Source: Georgenia satyanarayanai (GTDB lineage Bacteria > Actinomycetota > Actinomycetes > Actinomycetales > Actinomycetaceae). Taken from it: 64,000 nucleotides of DNA. The translations under genes and the position numbers were made by a program. This document shows positions 18,701 to 28,370 of the stretch, one piece after another; within the stretch, counting starts at the first letter, position 1; each line of letters begins with the position of its first letter. The notes beneath the pieces are model-generated. The model had not been told where the DNA came from, searched no databases, and saw nothing but the letters and a program-made list of their open reading frames with translations. The stretch spans positions 1 through 64,000 of the forward strand of contig NZ_UETB01000017.1 of NCBI RefSeq assembly GCF_900116375.1, written 5' to 3'.

Positions 18701-21132
18701 TCGGTGTCCACCGCGACCTCGACGACCGCACCGCGGGGGATGGTCGCCTGCCCGCTCGGGCTCACCAGCGCGAAGTCGAAGCCGACGACGTCGGCCCAGC
18801 TCTCACGCGAGGGGTTGAGCGCGCCGGCACCGGCGAAGCGTGACGTGCGGCCGTCGGCGAGGTACAGCGTGAGGGCGGCGTCCTCGGGCCTCGGCTGGCC
18901 CGCGGCGTTGCCGTGCAGCCGGACGGAGAGGCGGGTGATGTCGATGAGCTCGAAGGCGTTCGTGTCGCCGCCCGGCTCACTGACCTCCAGGCGGTCCACG
19001 GCGAAGGCCGAGGTGTTCCTCGCGACCAGCTGGAGCATGCTCCGCGGGTTCGGCTCGTCCGGCGAGACCGTCACGTGGGCGGGGTACCAGAGCTTGGTCA
19101 CGTGCAGCCGGGGATGCTTGTCCACCGTGAGCTCCCCACGGCTCTCGTCGCTGACCCCTGCGTCGTCGGCACCCGGACCGACGACGAGGCCGTTGGAGAG
19201 GGTCAGGCCGTCCTCGAGCTCCGCGGTGACCTCGAAGTCGATCGCGGCCCGGACGTGTTCGTAGCCGAAACCGCTGCCCGCGGGATCGGCGAGGTATCTG
19301 ATACGGATCCCCTCGGTGCCGGCACCGAGGGGGTAGGTGCCGGCGTCCCCGGGGATGGTGGACCAGGTGCCCTGGGCGAGCCGCTCGACGACGACCGTCT
19401 GCGCCTCGCGCGCATCGAGGACCCGTACGGCCGTCGCCGTGAGCGCGGCCGACAGCTCGGCGTTGAAGACGTCCTCCTGGACGATCTGGTGGACGGGGCC
19501 GTGGCGTTCCCCGACCCAGCCCTGGAGGATCGCCGTGACAGTCTCGCCCGGGACGCCCTCGATGGTCGGCGTGGCGCCCGGGTTGTCGCCGAAGTACTTG
19601 TTGGCGCCGAAGACGACGCGCCTCTCGCCGATACCGAGGTACGCGGTCGCCTGGTGGTGGACGGCGTCGTTGCCACCGCCCGCGCCGGTGGCCTCCACGG
19701 TGTTCCAGTACCCGCCCGGTGCGGACCCGGTGACGGCGAAGCGCGCGCCGATCGTCGCGCCGGGTGGGAAGGCGCCGGAGAACTCCAGGACAAAGCCACT
19801 GACATCCTCCGGCACCGGGGCGGGCCACCTCACCGTGCCACCGTCGTTCATCAGCGGGTACGTTGTGCCGCCCACGGTGAGGGTGGCGGTGTCCGCGCCG
19901 GCGGGCCAGGACGTCTGCCGGAAGCCGGTGAAGTCGACACCCGGGCCGAAGAAGCTCGCGGCTGTCTCGGTCAGGCTCATGGTGTCGAACCACTGGTTGG
20001 ACGCGTTCCGGGCACCGATGGACACGACGGCCTCGTCCCCCTGGATGACCCAGCCCGGCTGGACGCTCTTGGTGGCCTCGACGGCATAGCTCGGTGGATC
20101 GACGGTGAACGAGGCCGCGGCGGTCACCGGAGCGGACTCGCCCTGCGGCGTGTGGGCGACGACGGAGACCTCGTTGTCGACCCGCCTCTCACCCACACCG
20201 CTGCGCAACCGGGTATGGAGCTCGACCGAGCCGCCGGCTCCGCCTGCGACGATCCCGCCGCTCGCGCTGGCGTCCGCGAAGATCACCCGCAACCCGGTGA
20301 TCGTGGCCGGATCGACGCCGGCGGGCAGCTGCGGGTTCGCCGACCACGGACCGGGCACCTCCCCGCCGGCGGTGAGAGCGATGACCTGCGCCTCGTCGGC
20401 ACCCTGCGGCAGGGTGACGCCCGCCAGCCCGATGATCTCCACGAGGTCGAACGGGTTCGTCCCGCCGCTCGGCTCACGCAGCTCCAGGGAGCTGGCGCCG
20501 ATGTTCGATGTGTTGGCGATGCCGGTGAGGTGCAGAGGGATCGTCTCGGTCGAGCCGGTGCCGACCGAGGGGACGCCCCACCGCTTGGTGACCTCAGCTC
20601 CCAGGCTCACCGGGACGTCGAGGGTCAGCCGCGCCTCCGCGCGCACCGCCGCGGCGTTGCGCGCACTGAGCTCAGCGGAATTGAGGAGACTCTGGCCGTT
20701 GAGCTCCGGAGGAGTGCCCTCCGGAAGACTGACGGTGATGAGGACGTCCGCGGTGCTCCCGGCCGTCATGCCGGTGGTCCCGTCGGCCCGGGTCTCGGTG
20801 AAGTAGACCGTCACGCGGTTGCCGTCCTGCTCGACGGTCGCGCTCGTCGCGGACTCCACGCTCTCCACGACCAGGGGCGCGGGCACCTGGTCCGTCAGTG
20901 TCGCCCCCTCGCACATCGCCGTGCCGCTCGAGCAGCCGACACCGAGTCTGTAGGTCACCCTCTGCCCGGGTGAGAGGGTGTCGCGGTCGACGCTCTTCTC
21001 GAGGGTGAGCGCTGCCGCGCTCTGCGCATGCGTCGGCACCGTGCCGGCACTCGCCACGAGGAGGACCAGCAGCGCGGTCAGGAGCGCGACGAGCTGGCGC
21101 CGCTGGTCGCGGGACAGACCGGGTACGGACAT
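15790..21132 (-). CDS. Giant LPLTG-anchored surface protein, probable pilus tip adhesin
   Basis: 1780 residues. A signal peptide (about 1-36) is followed by many DUF11-like and beta-sandwich repeats (blocks such as ALTLEKSVDRDTLSPGQRVTY and AAEVSKTAGGQ). Two DUF5979-like domains follow near 1482 and 1597 (ELTLLKHVDGADPESGF). It ends with LPLTG near 1724, a membrane helix and a basic tail. It is first in the operon with the backbone pilin and class C sortase, the usual place for a tip adhesin. The ligand is unknown. The ribosome site before the ATG is weak (GGGATGA). Confidence 0.85.
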   Translation of the reverse strand: MSVPGLSRDQRRQLVALLTALLVLLVASAGTVPTHAQSAAALTLEKSVDRDTLSPGQRVTYRLGVGCSSGTAMCEGATLTDQVPAPLVVESVESATSATVEQDGNRVTVYFTETRADGTTGMTAGSTADVLITVSLPEGTPPELNGQSLLNSAELSARNAAAVRAEARLTLDVPVSLGAEVTKRWGVPSVGTGSTETIPLHLTGIANTSNIGASSLELREPSGGTNPFDLVEIIGLAGVTLPQGADEAQVIALTAGGEVPGPWSANPQLPAGVDPATITGLRVIFADASASGGIVAGGAGGSVELHTRLRSGVGERRVDNEVSVVAHTPQGESAPVTAAASFTVDPPSYAVEATKSVQPGWVIQGDEAVVSIGARNASNQWFDTMSLTETAASFFGPGVDFTGFRQTSWPAGADTATLTVGGTTYPLMNDGGTVRWPAPVPEDVSGFVLEFSGAFPPGATIGARFAVTGSAPGGYWNTVEATGAGGGNDAVHHQATAYLGIGERRVVFGANKYFGDNPGATPTIEGVPGETVTAILQGWVGERHGPVHQIVQEDVFNAELSAALTATAVRVLDAREAQTVVVERLAQGTWSTIPGDAGTYPLGAGTEGIRIRYLADPAGSGFGYEHVRAAIDFEVTAELEDGLTLSNGLVVGPGADDAGVSDESRGELTVDKHPRLHVTKLWYPAHVTVSPDEPNPRSMLQLVARNTSAFAVDRLEVSEPGGDTNAFELIDITRLSVRLHGNAAGQPRPEDAALTLYLADGRTSRFAGAGALNPSRESWADVVGFDFALVSPSGQATIPRGAVVEVAVDTELRRQVRSDGTDIEQALAALEPPSVIRNSADAVIGRGADTASGSASATLTVDTAEPADITVDAVKTLTPSSGTILQPGARPTEVAVQLALAPGQAAPDRLVLEDVDPTFWNAFDLHGWTDASLLYWAPSGAVELVPEYLVGAAFTADEGELAVSGGEWVPSGPFDVTGDHLPQDFGAGLPDGVEPGAVQGVRITIATTNGEPLPGGVWNGVTGRSDYSLSLAVTSRPVLRSGELNGNPGVPNPGESTAATVVNTMTGTAARLGSQAVDTDDASFTVLPGQTAAEVSKTAGGQDTTTTTAGGLVSYTLEVTNTGTAPIIDPVITDLLPADADGPQLLLFEEGTVGYSVSPKAASITTDPQKVTLVVDDAPSQPAVTVTFPDGSALMPGETYTVTLPLIVRPGHPAASGLVNTLEVTSAAPGSRWTDTAVVNVVTGQAYQSRKLVREVTPEGAGPTGTVTAHGAADGATCTDDGDGFHRYPCVVQTRPGGHAEWQLSVTNTGNVDTQRIEILDILPWVGDAYVAPSLGSVQRGTEWQPTVVSIADPVVPAGTEVTTEYLLGDPAECVPGGPSSDPWRGCDAPGQWTDQQPADLAAVRAMRWVFEFDGGLRPTEGVTVSVVTESGDAWPEGAVHPPEAWNSFAYQTTAVVDGRADHRVQEPNKAGISFPKVEPASVIVAKEWVIDGEPPVADGAQPDGWDAHLTLSGPDGASATDQDWSVPREGYLAGDGVTIDETVSGLPPLCELESVDLSLHGGVPVPLPDAVTVTLEPGENRYTITNTVSCRAELTLLKHVDGADPESGFVPAAWDLTATPAGTSTALAPVTVTGDAAVSPANTFAVRPDHTYTLTEVLAEGSAALAYRHVAVERYVGEDPQRPDHAAAGDWVGVADPSAVAVSRGEHAIVRFVNAPVQAVVLPLTGGLGPAAYVALGSLVLAVALCAGVAHHLHSRRTQPQHHLRPRPTGGERNGDTNE

Positions 21133-21394
21133 GGAGTCATCCCAAAGCAGGAGGGCGGCTAAACAAAAGGACGGGTTTACCTGCCCTACCTATCGTCCAT
21201 TAGTCCCAGATCGTGAGTTCTCGAGATTCCCACTCCGGCACGCCGACAGTCGCGCCACGTCGGGACGTGAGCCCAACCTCCGGACGGCCGGTGGACGTTC
21301 ACCCCGGCTCTCACCCCGGCGCCGAGGCGAACGTGACCTGGCTCTCAACCCGTACACCCGTGTGGCGCCCACCGCGGGCACGGTGTATACGGCA

Positions 21395-21400
21395 TACGCT
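21395..21400 (+). promoter_or_regulatory. Leaderless-type -10 element of the DUF885 gene
   Basis: TACGCT lies 7 nt before the GTG at 21408, with no ribosome site. The rest of the 275-nt divergent gap 21133-21407 shows no other feature I can support. Confidence 0.4.
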
Positions 21401-21407
21401 CAAACGT

Positions 21408-23120
21408 GTGAGCACCCCCCGCGCCAGCACCGCCCTGGACGCCATCGCCGAGCAGTACGTCGTCCGTCTTGCCGAGCTCGACCCCGTCACGGCGACCACC
21501 CTGGGGATCCCCGGCCACGACGACGAGCTGCCCGACCTCTCCCCCGACGGCCAGCTGGCCCGCGCGGAGGCGGCCATGGAGGCGGTGGCCCGGGTGGCGG
21601 AGACCGACGCCGCCGACGAGGTCGACGCGACGACCAAGGCCGCGATGGCCGAACGGCTGGGCCTGGAGGGCGAGCTGTACCTGGCCGGTGAGACGGGGCG
21701 GGAGCTCAACGTCATCGCCTCCCCGGTCCAGGACCTGCGGGACGTCTTCGACCTCATGGCCACCGACACCGCCGGGGACTGGGAGTACGTGGCGGCCCGC
21801 CTGGCCGCGCTGCCCGCGGCGATGTCCGGCTACCAGGAGTCGCTGCGCGTCTCGGCGGCCGACGGGAAGGTCGCCGCGCTGCGTCAGGTCGAGGCGTGCA
21901 TCGCCCAGGCCGAGGAGCTCGCCGCGGAGGGCAGCTCGTTCTTCGACACCTTCGTGGCCGGCGCACGACCCGACGGCGCCGAGCCCACCGGCGCCCTCGC
22001 CGAGTCGCTGCTCAGCGGCGCCACCGCCGCGCGCCGCGCCTACGGTGAGCTCGCCCAGATGCTGCGCGAGGAGCTCGCACCGCGCGCGGGCACGCAGGAT
22101 GCCGTGGGCCGCGAGCGCTACGCGCTGTGGTCGCGCCACTTCCTCGGCGCCGTCGTCGACCTCGACGAGACCTACGAGTGGGGCGTGGAGGAGCTCGCCC
22201 GCGTCACCGCCGAGCAGGAGACCGTCGCCGCGCGGCTCTACGGCCCCGGCACGAGCCCGGCCGAGGCGATGGCCCGGCTCGACGCCGACCCGAGCCGCCA
22301 GCTCCACGGCACCCAGGCCCTCCAGGCCTGGATGCAGGAGACGTCCGACCGCGCCGTCAGCGAGCTAGCGGGCACCCAGTTCGACATCCCCGAGCCGGTC
22401 CGCCGCCTCGAGTGCCGTATCGCGCCCACGCAGAGCGGCGGCATCTACTACACCGGCCCCAGTGCCGACTTCTCGCGCCCCGGACGGATGTGGTGGTCCG
22501 TGCCGGCGGGTGTCACGGAGTTCAGCACGTGGCGCGAGCTCACCACCGTCTTCCACGAGGGCGTCCCCGGCCACCACCTCCAGATCGGGCAGACCGCCTA
22601 CCGCTCCGAGCTGCTCAACACCTGGCGCCGCCTCGCCTGCTGGGTGAGCGGCCACGGCGAGGGCTGGGCACTGTACGCGGAGCGCCTCATGGCGGATCTC
22701 GGCTACCTCGACGACCCGGCCGACTACCTCGGCATGCTCGACGGCCAGCGCCTGCGCGCGGCACGCGTGGTCCTCGACATCGGCGTCCACCTCGGCAAGC
22801 CCGCACCGGCACGGTGGGGCGGAGGCACGTGGGACGCCCCCAAGGCGTGGGAGTTCCTCAAGGACAACGCGAACATGGCCGAGGGCTTCCTCGCCTTCGA
22901 GCTCGACCGCTACCTCGGCTGGCCGGCCCAGGCACCGTCCTACAAGGTGGGCCAGCGGCTGTGGGAGCAGCTGCGCGACTCCGCCCGTGGGGAGGCGCTC
23001 TCCCGCGGGGAGACCTTCGACCTCAAGACCTTCCACCGCCGGGCGCTGGACGTCGGCTCGGTGGGGCTGGACGTCCTGCGCTCGACCGTCCTCGGCCGGC
23101 ACGACTCCGTCCGGGGCTGA
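21408..23120 (+). CDS. DUF885 family protein, metallopeptidase-like
   Basis: 570 residues from a GTG at 21408. A helical DUF885 protein with the signature [14 protein letters not shown] (about 385), an HExxxH-like zinc-site motif shared with M3-type peptidases, and a later [11 protein letters not shown] segment supplying a further acidic ligand. No signal peptide is seen, so it is cytosolic. Family members are annotated as metal-dependent peptidases, but few have been assayed. It directly precedes maf, 53 nt away. Confidence 0.85.
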   Translation: MSTPRASTALDAIAEQYVVRLAELDPVTATTLGIPGHDDELPDLSPDGQLARAEAAMEAVARVAETDAADEVDATTKAAMAERLGLEGELYLAGETGRELNVIASPVQDLRDVFDLMATDTAGDWEYVAARLAALPAAMSGYQESLRVSAADGKVAALRQVEACIAQAEELAAEGSSFFDTFVAGARPDGAEPTGALAESLLSGATAARRAYGELAQMLREELAPRAGTQDAVGRERYALWSRHFLGAVVDLDETYEWGVEELARVTAEQETVAARLYGPGTSPAEAMARLDADPSRQLHGTQALQAWMQETSDRAVSELAGTQFDIPEPVRRLECRIAPTQSGGIYYTGPSADFSRPGRMWWSVPAGVTEFSTWRELTTVFHEGVPGHHLQIGQTAYRSELLNTWRRLACWVSGHGEGWALYAERLMADLGYLDDPADYLGMLDGQRLRAARVVLDIGVHLGKPAPARWGGGTWDAPKAWEFLKDNANMAEGFLAFELDRYLGWPAQAPSYKVGQRLWEQLRDSARGEALSRGETFDLKTFHRRALDVGSVGLDVLRSTVLGRHDSVRG

Positions 23121-23159
23121 TCAGCCGACCTGCCGCCGACAGCCGGCTCACCGCTCACG

Positions 23160-23165
23160 TAGGCT
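23160..23165 (+). promoter_or_regulatory. Leaderless-type -10 element of maf
   Basis: TAGGCT lies 8 nt before the GTG start of maf; no Shine-Dalgarno is present. Confidence 0.4.
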
Positions 23166-23173
23166 CGCTGCCC

Positions 23174-23782
23174 GTGACGCTCGTCCTCGCCTCGGCCTCC
23201 CCCGCCCGCCTCGCCACCCTCCGTGCCGCCGGCCTGGACCCGGAGGTCCACGTCTCCGCCGTCGACGAGCCCGCACTCCTCCGCACGGCCGGCGACGACG
23301 CCACCCCGGCAGACCAGGTCCTCCTCCTTGCGCGCGCCAAGGCCCGCGACGTCGCGCCGGCCCAGCCCGGCGCCGTCGTCGTCGGGTGCGACTCGATGCT
23401 CGAGCTCGACGGCGAGGTCCACGGCAAGCCCGCCGACGCTGCTGAGGCGGTCGCGCGCTGGCGACGCATGCGGGGCCGCTCGGGCGTGCTCCACACCGGC
23501 CACTGGATCGTCGACACCCGCTCCACGCCCGCGCCCGAGGTCGGCGCCGTCTCCTCGACGACCGTCCACTTCGCCGAGCTCAGCGACGCCGAGATCGACG
23601 CCTACGTCGCGACGGGCGAGCCCCTCGCCGTCGCCGGCGCCTTCACCGTCGACGGCCTCGGCGGCTCCTTCGTCACGGGCATCGAGGGCGACCACCACGG
23701 CGTCGTCGGCATCAGCCTGCCGCTGCTGCGCACGCTGCTCGCCGAGCTCGGCGTCTCCGTCACCGCGCTCTGGCGTCGCTGA
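23174..23782 (+). CDS. maf: Maf family nucleoside triphosphate pyrophosphatase
   Basis: 202 residues from a GTG at 23174. The N-terminal [16 protein letters not shown] motif and internal [22 protein letters not shown] and [11 protein letters not shown] blocks define Maf/Ham1-type nucleotide pyrophosphatases that remove modified or non-canonical NTPs. In actinobacteria it is commonly found between acyl-CoA carboxylase genes, which fits the accA gene downstream. Its 3' end overlaps the convergent gene at 23760 by 23 nt. Confidence 0.9.
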   Translation: MTLVLASASPARLATLRAAGLDPEVHVSAVDEPALLRTAGDDATPADQVLLLARAKARDVAPAQPGAVVVGCDSMLELDGEVHGKPADAAEAVARWRRMRGRSGVLHTGHWIVDTRSTPAPEVGAVSSTTVHFAELSDAEIDAYVATGEPLAVAGAFTVDGLGGSFVTGIEGDHHGVVGISLPLLRTLLAELGVSVTALWRR

Positions 23783-24137
23783 GGGGCGCCCACCGCTGAC
23801 CGTCCGCGTCGACCTCGACGACGACGGCGGCGGCCGCGTGGTCGGGCAGCACGCGCCGGACCAGGTCGATGAGCGCCGTCGGCGTGACGACGACGGCGAC
23901 GCACTCACCGCGGTACTCGTCGGCGATGTCGCCGATGGCGCTGAGGAGACCGTCCGGGGAGATCGGGGCGCCGGGTAGGTCACGGTGGCCGGCGTCGAGC
24001 AGGCGAGCGAGCGCGGCCACGGTGTCGCCGGTGCCCGGTGCCGCACAGACGACCACCGGCCGACGCGGTCGGAGCGCCTCGCCGTCGGCGGCGGTGTCCA
24101 CGACGACGACCGTGGCCGCACACTGCAGGTCGCTCAC
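23760..24137 (-). CDS. Hypothetical protein
   Basis: 125 residues from a GTG at 24137 preceded by GGGAGG with a 6-nt spacer. It is a small soluble alpha/beta protein with alternating strands ([43 protein letters not shown]) and no cysteine or histidine pattern I can tie to catalysis. The order of elements is vaguely like a shortened histidine-phosphatase fold, but the RHG motif is absent. I do not recognise it. Its position between maf and accA suggests a conserved local gene rather than a shadow, supported by the good ribosome site. Confidence 0.55.
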   Translation of the reverse strand: MSDLQCAATVVVVDTAADGEALRPRRPVVVCAAPGTGDTVAALARLLDAGHRDLPGAPISPDGLLSAIGDIADEYRGECVAVVVTPTALIDLVRRVLPDHAAAAVVVEVDADGQRWAPLSDARAR

Positions 24138-24209
24138 GGTCACCCTCCCGCGCTCGGTACGACTGCGGCCGACGGTACAGCTCCGCGTGCGCCCGCGCCG
24201 GCTCGCCGG

Positions 24210-24389
24210 CAAGTCGACTGTCGGCGACAGCTCGACCGTCGGCGGCTCGTCGGCTGCCGGGGGGAAGGTGACTGTCTGAGGCTGTGAGGGCGCGACAAGG
24301 GGCCCGCGGCGACCGGGCGACCTGCGCCGTCGGACTTGTAGGGTCGGCACAACTCACCGCCGGACGACTTGCGTGGGCCGACAGACTTG
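24210..24389 (+). repeat. Cluster of GACTTG boxes upstream of accA
   Basis: GACTTG occurs at 24333-24338, 24366-24371 and 24384-24389, and inverted (CAAGTC) at 24210-24215, all in the 355-nt gap 24138-24492. Downstream flanks are related (GGTCGGCAC, CCGGCACGG). A fifth copy with a matching flank lies upstream of gltA (30865-30870). Regulator-site function is inference. Confidence 0.4.
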
Positions 24390-24416
24390 CCCGGCACGGA
24401 GGGCGGGGAATAGGAC
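24387..24416 (+). promoter_or_regulatory. Candidate promoter of accA
   Basis: TTGCCC (24387-24392) and TAGGAC (24411-24416) are separated by 18 nt and lie about 77 nt before the start codon. The -35 overlaps the last GACTTG box, so a protein bound there could control the promoter. Confidence 0.35.
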
Positions 24417-24492
24417 CCGCGCCGCCGGGCGGATACCGTGGGTCGGTCCGGGCGCTGGTCCCGGGGCACCTGGCGAACAGATCGGAGCATCC

Positions 24493-26304
24493 ATGACGAG
24501 CACCTCTGGAGCGTCGCCCACCCGGCGCCCGTTGACGAAGGTGCTCATCGCCAACCGGGGCGAGATCGCGGTGCGGGTCGCGCGCGCCTGCATGGACGCG
24601 GGGATCGCCACCGTGGCCGTCTACGCCGACTCCGACCGCGACGCCCTCCACGTGCGGCTGAGCGACGAGGCCTTCGGTCTCGGCGGCTCCCGCGCGGCCG
24701 AGACCTACCTCGACGCCGGCAAGCTCCTCGACGTCGCCCGCCGCAGCGGCGCGGACGCCGTCCACCCCGGCTACGGCTTCCTCTCCGAGAACGCCGAGTT
24801 CGCCCAGCGGGTCATCGACGCCGGGCTCGTGTGGATCGGTCCGCCGCCCGCCGCCATCCGCGCCCTGGGCGACAAGGTCAGCGCCCGGCACATCGCCAGC
24901 GCCGCCGGCGCCCCCCTCGTCGCGGGCACGCCCGACCCCGTCGACTCCGCGGACGAGGTGCTCGCCTTCGCCGACGAGCACGGCCTGCCCGTGGCGATCA
25001 AGGCCGCCCACGGGGGCGGCGGGCGCGGCCTCAAGGTCGCCCGCACCCGCGAGGAGATCCCCGAGCTCTTCGACTCCGCGGTGCGCGAGGCCAAGGCCGC
25101 CTTCGGCCGCGGGGAGTGCTTCGTCGAGCGCTTCCTCGACCGCCCCCGCCACGTCGAGACCCAGTGCCTGGCCGACGAGCACGGCACGGTCGTCGTCGTC
25201 TCCACCCGTGACTGCTCCCTCCAGCGGCGCCACCAGAAGCTCGTCGAGGAGGCGCCCGCACCCTTCCTCACCCCCGAGCAGGACACCCTGCTGCGCGAGG
25301 CGTCGACCGCGATCATGCGCGAGGCCGGCTACGTCGGGGCGGGGACCTGCGAGTTCCTCATCGGCTCCGACGGCACCGTCTCCTTCCTCGAGGTCAACAC
25401 CCGCCTCCAGGTCGAGCACCCGGTGACCGAGGAGGTCACCGGTATCGACCTCGTCCGCGAGCAGCTGCGCGTCGCCGCCGGCGAGCCGCTGGGCTACACC
25501 GAGGTGCCCACCCGCGGCCACAGCATCGAGTTCCGGATCAATGGGGAGAACCCGGCCGCCGGCTTCCTGCCTGCCCCCGGCACCATCTCCTCGCTCACCT
25601 GGCCCGGCGGACCGGGCGTGCGCGTCGACACCGGCGTCTCCGCCGGCGACACCGTCTCCGGCGCCTTCGACTCCATGCTCGCCAAGCTCATCGTCACCGG
25701 CGCCGACCGGCAGCAGGCCCTCCAGCGCGCCCGCCGGGCGCTCCGCGAGCTCGAGATCACCGGCATCCCCACGGTCCTGCCCTTCGCGCGCGCCGTCATC
25801 GACGCCTCCGAGTTCGCCGGCGCCGACGCCTCCGCCTTCACCGTCCACACGACGTGGATCGAGACGGACTTCGCCGAGCGCCTCGCGGGGCTCGGCGCGC
25901 CCGAGGCTCCCACCGCCGTCACGCCCGACGCCCCCGACGACGCCACCGAGCGGGTCGTCGTCGAGGTCGGCGGCAAGCGGCTGGAGGTCGTGCTGCCCGC
26001 CGGCCTCGGCATCGGCGCCGGTCGCGGGGGCCGCGGCGCGGTCCGCCGGCCCGCCCGTCGCAGCGGCACCCGGGCCGCCGCCTCGAGCAACGGCTCCCTC
26101 ACCTCGCCCATGCAGGGCACCATCGTCAAGGTCGCCGTCGCGGACGGCGCGACCGTGGAGGCCGGTGACCTCGTCGTCGTCCTCGAGGCGATGAAGATGG
26201 AGCAGCCGCTCGTGGCCCACCGCGCCGGCACGGTGCGCGGCCTGCAGGCCGCCGTCGGCCACAACGTCTCGGCCGGCACCGTCATCTGCGACATCGACGA
26301 GTAG
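24493..26304 (+). CDS. accA: Acyl-CoA carboxylase alpha subunit (biotin carboxylase plus biotin carrier)
   Basis: 603 residues from the ATG at 24493 (CGGAG upstream). Biotin carboxylase domain: [14 protein letters not shown] near the start, [14 protein letters not shown], the glycine-rich [14 protein letters not shown] loop and [16 protein letters not shown] linker (about 465-530) leads to a biotin carrier domain with EAMKME, biotinyl Lys568. It carboxylates its own biotin with bicarbonate and ATP and passes the group to AccD. BirA at 4904 is the expected modifying enzyme. It ends 4 nt from the convergent NUDIX gene. Confidence 0.94.
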   Translation: MTSTSGASPTRRPLTKVLIANRGEIAVRVARACMDAGIATVAVYADSDRDALHVRLSDEAFGLGGSRAAETYLDAGKLLDVARRSGADAVHPGYGFLSENAEFAQRVIDAGLVWIGPPPAAIRALGDKVSARHIASAAGAPLVAGTPDPVDSADEVLAFADEHGLPVAIKAAHGGGGRGLKVARTREEIPELFDSAVREAKAAFGRGECFVERFLDRPRHVETQCLADEHGTVVVVSTRDCSLQRRHQKLVEEAPAPFLTPEQDTLLREASTAIMREAGYVGAGTCEFLIGSDGTVSFLEVNTRLQVEHPVTEEVTGIDLVREQLRVAAGEPLGYTEVPTRGHSIEFRINGENPAAGFLPAPGTISSLTWPGGPGVRVDTGVSAGDTVSGAFDSMLAKLIVTGADRQQALQRARRALRELEITGIPTVLPFARAVIDASEFAGADASAFTVHTTWIETDFAERLAGLGAPEAPTAVTPDAPDDATERVVVEVGGKRLEVVLPAGLGIGAGRGGRGAVRRPARRSGTRAAASSNGSLTSPMQGTIVKVAVADGATVEAGDLVVVLEAMKMEQPLVAHRAGTVRGLQAAVGHNVSAGTVICDIDE

Positions 26305-26308
26305 GCGG

Positions 26309-27247
26309 CTACCCCAGCACGAGCGAGGGACCGGCGACGCGCGCGCCGCTCGCCGCGACGCGTCCGCGCAGCTCGCGGTCCGCCGTCACGACGACGACGT
26401 CCGCCCCCTCCCGCACGTGGCGCCCGGCCTGGGCGGCGATCTCGTCGTCGCCCTCCCCCGGCGCGTCGACGACGTCGACCCGGCCCACGCCGTCGGCGGC
26501 GGGAATCGAGCCAGGCCCGCGCCCGCGCCCCTCGGTGACGAGGACGACGTGCGGGTACCAGGTGTGCCCGGGCAGGCCGACGCGCTCGGCGGGCAGGCCG
26601 GTCGTGGCGACGGCGACGAGCTCGTCGCGCAGCCGGGCCGTCGCGGCGGCGCGGTCACGCCACCAGCCGTCGGGCCGTGAGCCCACGGTGTTGGCACCGT
26701 CGACGACGAGCACGAGCCGGCGGCCGAGCAGCTCGCGCAGCGCGGGCAGTGCGTCGGCGAAGGCCGGCAGCAGCGGGCGGTCGCGCACGGCGGCCCCGTC
26801 GACCCACGCCATCCCGATGCTCTCCGGGTCGCTGACCCGCGGCTCGACCTCCTCCACCGCCTCCGCGACGACGGTCGTGTAGGACCAGTCCGGGTGCACG
26901 AGGCGGTGGCTGGCGCGGACGGCCATGCCCGAGGGCGGGAGGGCGGCCTCCTCGTGCGCCTCGCGCAGCGCCCCCTCGACGTCCGTCTCGCCCGGGTCGA
27001 TCGCCCCGCCCGGCAGGCCCCAGGTGCCGCCGTGGTGGCTCCACAGCGCCCGGTGCTGCAGGACGACGGCGTAGTCGTGCGGGTCGCGCGGGCCGCGGGT
27101 CCCGGTGGCCCCGCTCAGCGGCCGCCACAGCAGGAGGCCCGCCGCGCCGTGGCGGCCCCAGTGGCGGTGGCCGCAGCGGCACTCGACCCAGCCGTCGCCC
27201 GGCCGGCGCGGCGAGCGCGGGTCCGGCGGTGTCAGCGAGTCGGCCAC
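26309..27247 (-). CDS. NUDIX hydrolase fused to a NYN-type nuclease domain
   Basis: 312 residues from a GTG at 27247 with a G-rich ribosome site. Near the N-terminus is a short CRCGHRHWG segment. A NUDIX domain follows, with GGAIDPGETDVEGALREAHEEA matching the GX5EX7REUXEEXGU box. The C-terminal third (from about 195) begins LVLVVDGANTVGSRPDGWW and ends ADVVVVTADRELRGRV, the acidic-residue pattern of NYN/PIN-like ribonucleases. The two activities suggest linked nucleotide and RNA clearance, but substrates are unknown. It converges on accA and is divergent from dapD. Confidence 0.8.
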   Translation of the reverse strand: MADSLTPPDPRSPRRPGDGWVECRCGHRHWGRHGAAGLLLWRPLSGATGTRGPRDPHDYAVVLQHRALWSHHGGTWGLPGGAIDPGETDVEGALREAHEEAALPPSGMAVRASHRLVHPDWSYTTVVAEAVEEVEPRVSDPESIGMAWVDGAAVRDRPLLPAFADALPALRELLGRRLVLVVDGANTVGSRPDGWWRDRAAATARLRDELVAVATTGLPAERVGLPGHTWYPHVVLVTEGRGRGPGSIPAADGVGRVDVVDAPGEGDDEIAAQAGRHVREGADVVVVTADRELRGRVAASGARVAGPSLVLG

Positions 27248-27407
27248 CGCCCCACCCTCGCGCCCACCCCCACCCCGCGCAATTGGTGAGCTGCCCGACG
27301 ACGTCGGCCCGGAAGGCGTCATCGCTCAACCGGCTGCGAAGGACGGGGGCGGGTCAGGGTGAGGCGGGGCATATGGACGGTGGACGAGTTTCTGCCCGGG
27401 CTCCTCG

Positions 27408-27413
27408 TAGGCT
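27408..27413 (+). promoter_or_regulatory. Leaderless-type -10 element of dapD
   Basis: TAGGCT lies 6 nt before the ATG of dapD with no ribosome site between. Confidence 0.45.
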
Positions 27414-27419
27414 GTCCCC

Positions 27420-28370
27420 ATGGCACGTCTCGCGCGCGGAACCGGTCTGGCCACTGTCACGGACGAGGGCACGGTCCTCGACGTCTGGTACCCCGATCCG
27501 GTGCTCGACGGCACCGAGGGGGCGGGCTCCACCGCGGCCACCGCGCTCCCGGTCGCCGAGCGCCGCGACGAGGCGCGCGGCGTCCACAGCCGGGTCGTCA
27601 CCGCGGAGATCGACCTCGACGCCGCGCCCACCAGCACGGTGGACGCCTACCTGCGTCTGCACCTCCTCTCCCACCGCGTCGTGACGCCGAACTCCCTCAA
27701 CCTCGACGGGATCTTCGGGGTGCTGCCCAACGTCGTGTGGACCTCCGCCGGCCCGTGCGCCGTCGAGGGCTTCGACCAGACGCGGGTGCGGCTGCGGGCC
27801 CGCGACGGCCACCTCACCGTCCACGGCGTCGACAAGTTCCCCCGGATGACCGACTACGTCGTCCCCAGCGGCGTGCGCGTCGCCGACGCCTCCCGGGTGC
27901 GCCTGGGCGCCCACCTCGCGCCGGGAACCACCGTCATGCACGAGGGCTTCGTCAACTACAACGCCGGGACGCTGGGCCGCTCGATGGTCGAGGGCCGCAT
28001 CTCCCAGGGCGTCGTCGTCGGTGACGGCACGGACGTCGGCGGGGGCGCCTCGATCATGGGCACCCTCTCCGGCGGCGGTGAGGAGCGCATCACCCTCGGG
28101 CAGCGCTGCCTCCTCGGCGCCAACAGCGGCATCGGGATCTCCCTGGGCGACGACTGCGTCGTGGAGGCCGGCCTGTACGTCACCGCCGGCACGAAGGTGA
28201 CCGTCCTCGCGGCCCCGGGATCGGCCTCCGCCTCCCCCACGGTCGTCCCTGCGCGCACGCTCTCGGGCGTGCCCAACCTGCTCCTGCGGCGTCACTCCGT
28301 GACCGGCGCCGTCGAGGCACTGACCCGGACGGGGACGGGCATCACGCTCAACGACGCCCTCCATGCGTAG
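27420..28370 (+). CDS. dapD: Tetrahydrodipicolinate N-succinyltransferase
   Basis: 316 residues, the usual size of the actinobacterial DapD. The C-terminal half is a left-handed beta-helix acyltransferase with hexapeptide-type repeats ([22 protein letters not shown]) and the [20 protein letters not shown] segment. It transfers succinate from succinyl-CoA to tetrahydrodipicolinate in the succinylase route to meso-diaminopimelate and lysine. DapC, the next enzyme, is encoded at 30903. It overlaps the downstream gene by 8 nt. Confidence 0.92.
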   Translation: MARLARGTGLATVTDEGTVLDVWYPDPVLDGTEGAGSTAATALPVAERRDEARGVHSRVVTAEIDLDAAPTSTVDAYLRLHLLSHRVVTPNSLNLDGIFGVLPNVVWTSAGPCAVEGFDQTRVRLRARDGHLTVHGVDKFPRMTDYVVPSGVRVADASRVRLGAHLAPGTTVMHEGFVNYNAGTLGRSMVEGRISQGVVVGDGTDVGGGASIMGTLSGGGEERITLGQRCLLGANSGIGISLGDDCVVEAGLYVTAGTKVTVLAAPGSASASPTVVPARTLSGVPNLLLRRHSVTGAVEALTRTGTGITLNDALHA

